Notes under the pieces: generated by a model
What the model was told of the DNA's origin: nothing
The model's input: the letters and a program-made list of their open reading frames with translations, nothing else
Database searches by the model: none
NCBI RefSeq assembly: GCF_034190915.1
Contig: NW_026947486.1
Location: forward strand, 17,448,001 to 17,512,000
Direction of reading: 5' to 3'
Length of the DNA stretch: 64,000 nt
Source of the DNA: Cavia porcellus
Lineage: Eukaryota > Chordata > Mammalia > Rodentia > Caviidae
Translations under genes and position numbers: made by a program
In this document: one piece after another, positions 58,876 to 64,000 of the stretch
How the letters are laid out: the number at the start of each line of letters is the position of its first letter
Numbering within the stretch: position 1 is the stretch's first letter

Positions 58876-61800
58876 TTATGAGTATGGTCTCAAGCTCGCA
58901 CATTTATTGATAAATATCTCAATGTGATCCTTCTTTATAGCTGAATAATACTCCATTGTATAGAAATACCACAGCTTTTTTATCCATTCCGCAGTTGATG
59001 GACACTTGGGTTGTTTCCAAGATCTGGCAATTACAAATTGTGCTGCTATAAACATAAGTGCGCATATATCACTGCGGTATGATGCTTTCAGTTCTTCTGG
59101 GAATATGCCTAGAAGTGGAATAGCTGGAATAAATGGGATTTCCAATCCCAACTTTTTGAGAAATCTCCAGACAGACCTCCGCAAAGGCTTTACCAGTCTA
59201 CACTCCCACCAACAGTGCAGGACAGTTCCTTTTTCCCCACAGCCTCTCCAGCATTTGTTGTTGTTGGTTTTCTTGATCCCGGCCATTCTTTCAAGAGTGA
59301 GATGGTATCTCAGTGTGGTTTTAATTTGCATTTCTCTAATGACCAATGATGATGAACATTTTTTCATGTATTTATTTTCCATTTGCATTTCTTCATCTGA
59401 GAAATGCGTATTCATCTCTGATGCCCATTTTTGGATTGCATCTTTGAATTTTGGAGGTCTGAGTTTTTTTAATTCTTTATATGTTTTAGACAAGAGTCCC
59501 TTGTCTGAGAGAGAGTTCACTAAAATCTTTTCCCAGTTTGTGGGTTTTCTTTTCACTATGCTGGATATTTCTTTTGACATGCAGAAACTTTTTAATAAGA
59601 AGTGGTCCCAGTTATTGATTCTGGGAAGTATTTCCTGTGCAGTTTGAGTCCTGTTCATGAATTTTCTACCCACTCCTATGTCTTCAAGGTTTCTACCCAA
59701 CTTGTCTTCCAATAGATTTAGTGTTTTTGTTTTAATATTCAGATCTTTGACCCACTGAGATTTTAATTTAGTACATGGTGATAGACATGGGTCTAGCTTT
59801 AGTTTTCGGCAAATGGAGAGCCAGTTTTTCCAGCACCATTGATTAAAGAGACTATCGTTCTTCCAGTGAACATGCTTGGCTCCTTTATCAAAGATAAGAT
59901 GCTTGAATGTGTTTGTAGTTGTGGTTGTATCTTATAATCTATTCCATTGATCTTTGGCTCTGTTTTTATTCCAATATTATGTTGATTTTACTACTGTTGC
60001 TTTGTAGTATAACTTCAAGTCAGGTATTTTGATGCCTCCTGCTTTGTCTTTGCTGCTTAGAATTGCCTTTGCAATTCTAGGTCTCTTCTTGTTCCAGATG
60101 AAATTTAGGAGTGATTTCTCTAGATCTATAAGGTATGTTGACGGTATTTCTATTGGGATTGCATTGAATCTTTACAACAGTTTTGGGAGAATGGCCATCT
60201 TCGCAATGTTTGTTCTTCCTATCCATGAGCAAGGGATGTCTTTCCATTTTCTGAGATCATCCTCAATTTCCTTTTTCAGTGTATTATAATTTTCACTGTA
60301 TAAGTCTTTCACTTCTTTCGTAAGAGTAATTCCTAAATATTTCATTTTTTTGCTTCATAACGTGAATAGTCCAGTTTCTCTTATTTCCCTCTCTGAGATT
60401 TTATTGTTCGTGTATAGGAATGCTATTGATTTTGTACCCAGCCACATTACTGAATTTATTTATTGTATCTATGAGTCTTTCAATGGCGTTTAGTGGGTCT
60501 TCTATGTAGAGTATCATGTCATCTGCAAACAATGATAATTTAACTTCTTCTTTTCCTGTCTTTACCATTTTTTATTTCTCTCTCTTGCCTAATTGCTCTG
60601 GCTAGTACTTCCAGTACTATATTAAATAGGAGTGGTGATAAAGGACATCCTTGTCTTGTGCCTGATTTTAAAGTAAAGGCTTTCAATTTTTGGCCATTTA
60701 GTATGATGCTGGCTGTTGGTTTGTCATAAATGGCCTTTATTATATTGAGGTAAAGACCATCTATTCCAATTTTCTGTAAAGTTCTTATCATGAATAAATG
60801 TTGAACCTTATCAAAGGCTTTTTCTGCATCTATAGAAATGATCATGTGATTCTTAATTTTGGCTTCATTGATATGGTGAATTACATTTATTGATTTGCAT
60901 ATGTTGAACCATCCTTGCATTCCTGGGATGAATCCCACTTGGTCATGGTGTATAATCTTCTTGATGATTTGCTGCATCCTATTTGCCAATATTTTATTGA
61001 GGATTTTTGCATCTGTGTTCATTAGGGTGATCAGGCCATAGCTCTCTTTTTTAGTTGTGTCTTTCTCAGGTTTTGGTACTAGAGTGATATTTGCTTCCAG
61101 GAATGACTTCGAAAGGATTGCTTCCCTTTCAATTTGATTGAATAGTTTGAGAAGTGTCGGCATTAGGTCTTCTTTGTATTTCTTGTAGATTTCTGCAGTG
61201 AATACATCTGGGCCTGGGCTCTTCTTGGTGGGTAAGGCCCTAATTACATTTTCAATTTCATTAACAGAGATTGGGTTATTCAACTGTTTTACATCCTCTT
61301 GATCTAGCTTTAGTACTTAATATGTTTCTAAGAATCTGTCTATTTCTTCTGTGTTATCAAACTTTTGAGAGTAGAGGGTTTCGAAATAGGTGTTGATGAT
61401 CTTCGGTGTTTCTATTGGGTCTGTAGTGATTTCACCTTTTTCATTTCTTATTGCATGAGTCTGAGCTTTTTTTCCCCTTTTTTAAATAAGCTTGGCTAGG
61501 GGCTTATCGATTTTATCTATTTTTTCAAAGAACCAACTCTTTGATTCGTTGATTCTTTGGATTGTTTTCTTAGTCTCTATTGCATTGATTTCTGCTCTGA
61601 TTTTTATAATTTCCTCTCTTCTTTTGGCTTTGGGCTTGATTTGCTCTGTGCTTTCTAGCTGTTTGAGGTGTAGCATCAGGTTATTTATTTGTATTCGTTC
61701 TGTTTTCCTGATGTGGGAACTCAGTGCAATAAATTTTCCTCTCAGGACGGCTTTCATTGCATCCCACAGGTTCCGGTAAGTTGTATCTGTATTTTCATTT

Positions 61801-62663
61801 TCTTTTAGGTATTGTTTAATTTCTTCTTTAATTTCTTCTGTGACCCACTGATTACTCAAGAGTGTGTTATTCAGTTTCCATGTGTTTGTGGGATTTTTGC
61901 AGTATCTTTTATCATTAATTTCTAATTTCAGAGTGCTATGATCCGATAACATGCAAGGGATGATTTCAACTCTTTTGCATTTGTTTAAATATGTTCTGTG
62001 AGCTAATATATGGTCTATTTTAGAGAATGATCCATGTACTGCTAAGAAGAATGTGTATGCTGATGTTGTTGGGTGGAACATTCTGTATATGTCTATCAAA
62101 CTCATTTGTTCACAGGTGTGATTCCGTTCTGTTATTTCTTTGCTCATTTTCTGTCTGGTTGACCTGTCCCTTGGTGTCAGTGGCGTATTAACGTCTCCTG
62201 TTACAATTTTGTTACTGATAATTTGAGTTTTCATTTCTGTTAATAGTTGTTTTATATAAGTGGGTGCTCTGGCGTTTGGTGCATATATATTTAAGATAGT
62301 TATCTCTTCCTCTTGGAGTTTTCCCCTTATGAGTATGTAGTGACCTTCTTTGTCCTTTATGGTCATTGTTGGTTTAAAGTTCATGTTATCTGCAAGCAGA
62401 ATGGCTACCCCTGCCTTTTTTTTTTTTTTTTTTTTTTTGGCTTCCTGCTGCATGAAGTATTGTTTTCCATCCTTTGACTTTCAGTCTGTGAGTATCCTTC
62501 TGGGTTAGATGGGTTTCCTGTAAACAGCATATGGTTGTATTTTGTTTCTTGATCCATTCTGCTAGTCTGTTTTTTTGATTGGTGCATTGAGACCATTTAC
62601 ATTAATGGTGATTACTGTTAAATGCTGGTTTATTGTTGGAATGTTATCTCTCTGCTGTTGCAT
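58876..62663 (-). pseudogene. L1-G ORF2, few breaks, fused to ORF1
   Basis: The ORF2 Met (MQQQRDNIPTINQHLTVITIN) is at 62663 and the stop complement TTA at 58876-58878; 3,788 nt is near full length. Breaks: a 1-nt loss at about 62575, a T23 run (A23 in sense) at 62416-62438, a nonsense change at about 61320, and a shift at about 60560. Endonuclease keeps [18 protein letters not shown] and [16 protein letters not shown], but the usual GDFN reads GDVN. RT keeps [44 protein letters not shown] and FADD codons at 60518-60529. The C-terminus (59712-58876) has the zinc-knuckle [18 protein letters not shown]. Confidence 0.9.
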
Positions 62664-63664
62664 CTTTATCTTTCTGTTCTGTTTATTTGCTTTGCTTAGT
62701 GTTTTTTTCCTTTGTGTATCTAAACTGTCTTTCAATATTTTTTGCAAGGTTGGTTTGGTGTTCATGAAGTTCTTCAGCTGTTCTTTGTCATGGAAGTATC
62801 GTATTTCACCATCAATTTTGAATGATAGTTTTGCAGGATACATCAGTCTAGATTGGAAATCATTTTGCTTTAGGATCTGGAATACTTCAATCCATGCTCT
62901 TCTTGACTTTATTGTTTGTGCTGAGAAGTGTGCTGTGATTCTGATAGGTTTTCCTTTATAAGTGATCTGTCTTTTCTCTCTGACAGCTTTTAATAATCTA
63001 TTCTTGTGTTGGATTTCTGGGATGGTGATTATTATATGTCTGGGTGTCGTTTTATTTTGGTTATGACTATTTGTAGTTCTATATGCTTCACTGATCCTGA
63101 TTTCGGTTTCTGATCTCATGCTTGGGAAATATTCAGCTATTACTTTTCTAAATATCCTCTTGACATCCTTTTTGTTGTTTCCTTCTTTTTCATTAATCCC
63201 TATCATTCTTATGTTATTTTTCTTTGCATCATCTTGCAGTTTTTGAATTGTTGTTTCCTGATTCCTTGTTATTTTTAAACGATCTTTCCTTTCCTGTTCA
63301 CTAGCTGCAATCCTGTCTTCAAGGCCTGAGTTTCTATCTTCACTTTCATTAAGGCGGTTTTTACAACTTTCAGTGGCATTTTTTATTTCCTGTATATCTC
63401 TCTGCATTTGCATTATGTATCTGTTTGTTTCTTATATTGCTCGTCTAGGGATTCTATCTTTTTGTTTAGTTCCTCCAATTTTTTATCTGTGTTTTCTTTA
63501 GATATATTCAGAATCTCTTTCATTTCTTTTATCATTTCTTCTTTTACCTGGGAGTTTATTTGGAGTTTGAATTTCTTTAAAGCTTCCTGGAGTTGCTTGT
63601 TAATTTCAGTAGCTAGTGTGTCCGATATTTGAGGTGAATGGCATATATTTTCTTCTATATACAT
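62664..63664 (-). pseudogene. L1-G ORF1, one frameshift and no stop
   Basis: The start is MYIEENICHSPQISDT at 63664. The coiled coil (EINKQLQEALKKFKLQI, KKIESLDEQYKKQ) is open to 63413, where loss of 1 nt (GAATAC to GATAC) shifts the frame. The rest, from 63413, is open through SEDRNSGLEDRIAASEQE, NNIRMIGINEKEGN, TPRHIIITIPEIQHKNRL, GKPIRITAHFSAQ and MYPAKLSFKIDGEIRYFHDK. The native stop is gone through the same 4-bp loss as in L1-F, and the frame runs on into ORF2 to 62562. Confidence 0.9.
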
Positions 63665-63699
63665 TGCTCCTAGTGTTTCTTGAGAATGGCTGGAGGTTT

Positions 63700-64000
63700 G
63701 AGGTGGTAATTTCGTCTTTTGTTTTTTTCATTTTCCTATATTTCTGTGTGTCAAGTGTTATTTGAAAGCTTCCTCAGGATCTGTTGGAAATCCCCTTCTA
63801 TGTTTGCAGCTACTGAGACTCTGGCACCCCGCTACCCCAAGCCACTGGGCCTGTTCAGAACTCCGCAGTTCCAGACAAGCTGGGCCTCAGGGACAATGTG
63901 CACCCACCTGCCTGTTGGAAGCTCCACAGCTCTCCAATTGCAGCCCGGATGTGGAGGCAGATGTACGTGCCTCAAACCCACCTCTCCTCTTCACTGAACC
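63700..64000 (-). promoter_or_regulatory. L1-G 5' UTR, proximal part, L1-D type
   Basis: The complement is collinear with L1-D about 19595-19890, including GTGGGTTTGAGGCA, GGAGAGCTGTGGAGCTTCCAAC and CCAGTGGCTTGGGGTA, though a ~15-bp part around 19740-19760 of L1-D is missing. Upstream monomers, if any, lie beyond the window. Confidence 0.85.

Larger units (their letters stand above)
57634..64000 (-). mobile_element. L1-G: least-decayed LINE-1, runs off the window
   Basis: Right to left: 5' UTR of the L1-D type (from the window edge to about 63700), ORF1 (63664-62664), ORF2 (62663-58876) and a ~1.24-kb 3' UTR ending in a T-run (A-tail) at about 57634. ORF1 has a single 1-nt frameshift and lacks its stop; ORF2 has a handful of breaks and a 278-residue open C-terminus. 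It inserted into half-L1 copy 2. Its second TSD lies outside the window. Confidence 0.92.

Noticed and set aside
59006..59647. 213-residue plus-strand open frame
   Set aside because: It is the exact antisense of the L1-G ORF2 C-terminus; similar antisense frames occur over every L1 here (for example 36289-36549, 25291-25626, 60029-60289).
20950..63664. A retrotransposition-competent L1
   Set aside because: Every copy carries frameshifts or stops in ORF1 and ORF2; even the best preserved, L1-G, has several independent breaks.

Overview
This window is a gene-free, AT-rich piece of a mammalian, almost certainly rodent, nuclear genome. The rodent call rests on three things. tRNA-derived ID-type SINEs carry readable A and B boxes. 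B1-type SINEs occur, two of them with the ~30-bp internal duplication typical of rodent B1, plus a dimeric B1-ID-like SINE. Long L1 copies have monomeric (tandemly repeated) 5' UTRs. The ID consensus and L1 types do not look murine, and I saw no B2 or B4; a squirrel-, beaver- or pocket-mouse-related lineage is plausible but not proven. I found no host exon, rRNA, tRNA gene, CRISPR array or bacterial feature. Every long reading frame is an L1 ORF fragment or its antisense shadow.

Layout. 0.7-9.1 kb (+): L1-A, a decayed L1 with 200-bp promoter monomers, interrupted at 2953-4961 by an ORF1-only (half-L1-like) element flanked by a 13-bp target-site duplication. 9.6 kb: a 37-bp minisatellite. 9.9-16.9 kb (+): ORF1 remnant L1-B, broken by L1-C, which has ~90-bp promoter monomers. 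17.0-27.4 kb (+): an ancient L1M-like element whose 3' UTR was split by L1-D (19061-27152, 13-bp TSD, ~322-bp promoter monomers). L1-D itself carries an inverted, 5'-truncated L1-E (23748-24918, 16-bp TSD). 27.4-33.0 kb: an old minus-strand L1 broken up by three MaLR LTRs, three DNA-transposon (Tigger-class) fossils, a B1 and an ID SINE. 33.0-40.5 kb (-): an ORF2-deleted L1 next to L1-F (212-bp promoter monomers). 40.5-55.4 kb: quiet sequence with old L1 pieces on both strands, an ID-ID tandem, a B1-ID dimer, two B1s, a mariner fossil and a MaLR LTR. 55.4-64.0 kb (-): a second ORF2-deleted L1 with the same internal junction as the one at 33 kb, entered by L1-G, which runs off the right edge.

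How the parts relate. L1 ORF1 encodes the coiled-coil/RRM/C-terminal RNA chaperone and ORF2 the endonuclease-reverse transcriptase. ORF2 machinery also mobilises SINEs and ORF2-less L1 derivatives, so most of the window is the product of one machinery over time. No copy here is intact.

Most notable: (1) two loci share the same ORF2-deleting junction, which suggests an amplified non-autonomous half-L1 lineage; (2) a separate ORF1-only insertion with TSD; (3) L1-F and L1-G share a 4-bp loss that removes the ORF1 stop and puts ORF1 in frame with ORF2, while L1-A, L1-C and L1-D keep the stop; (4) four unrelated monomer types serve as L1 promoters; (5) the L1 3' UTR is built from diverged ~148-bp tandem modules.
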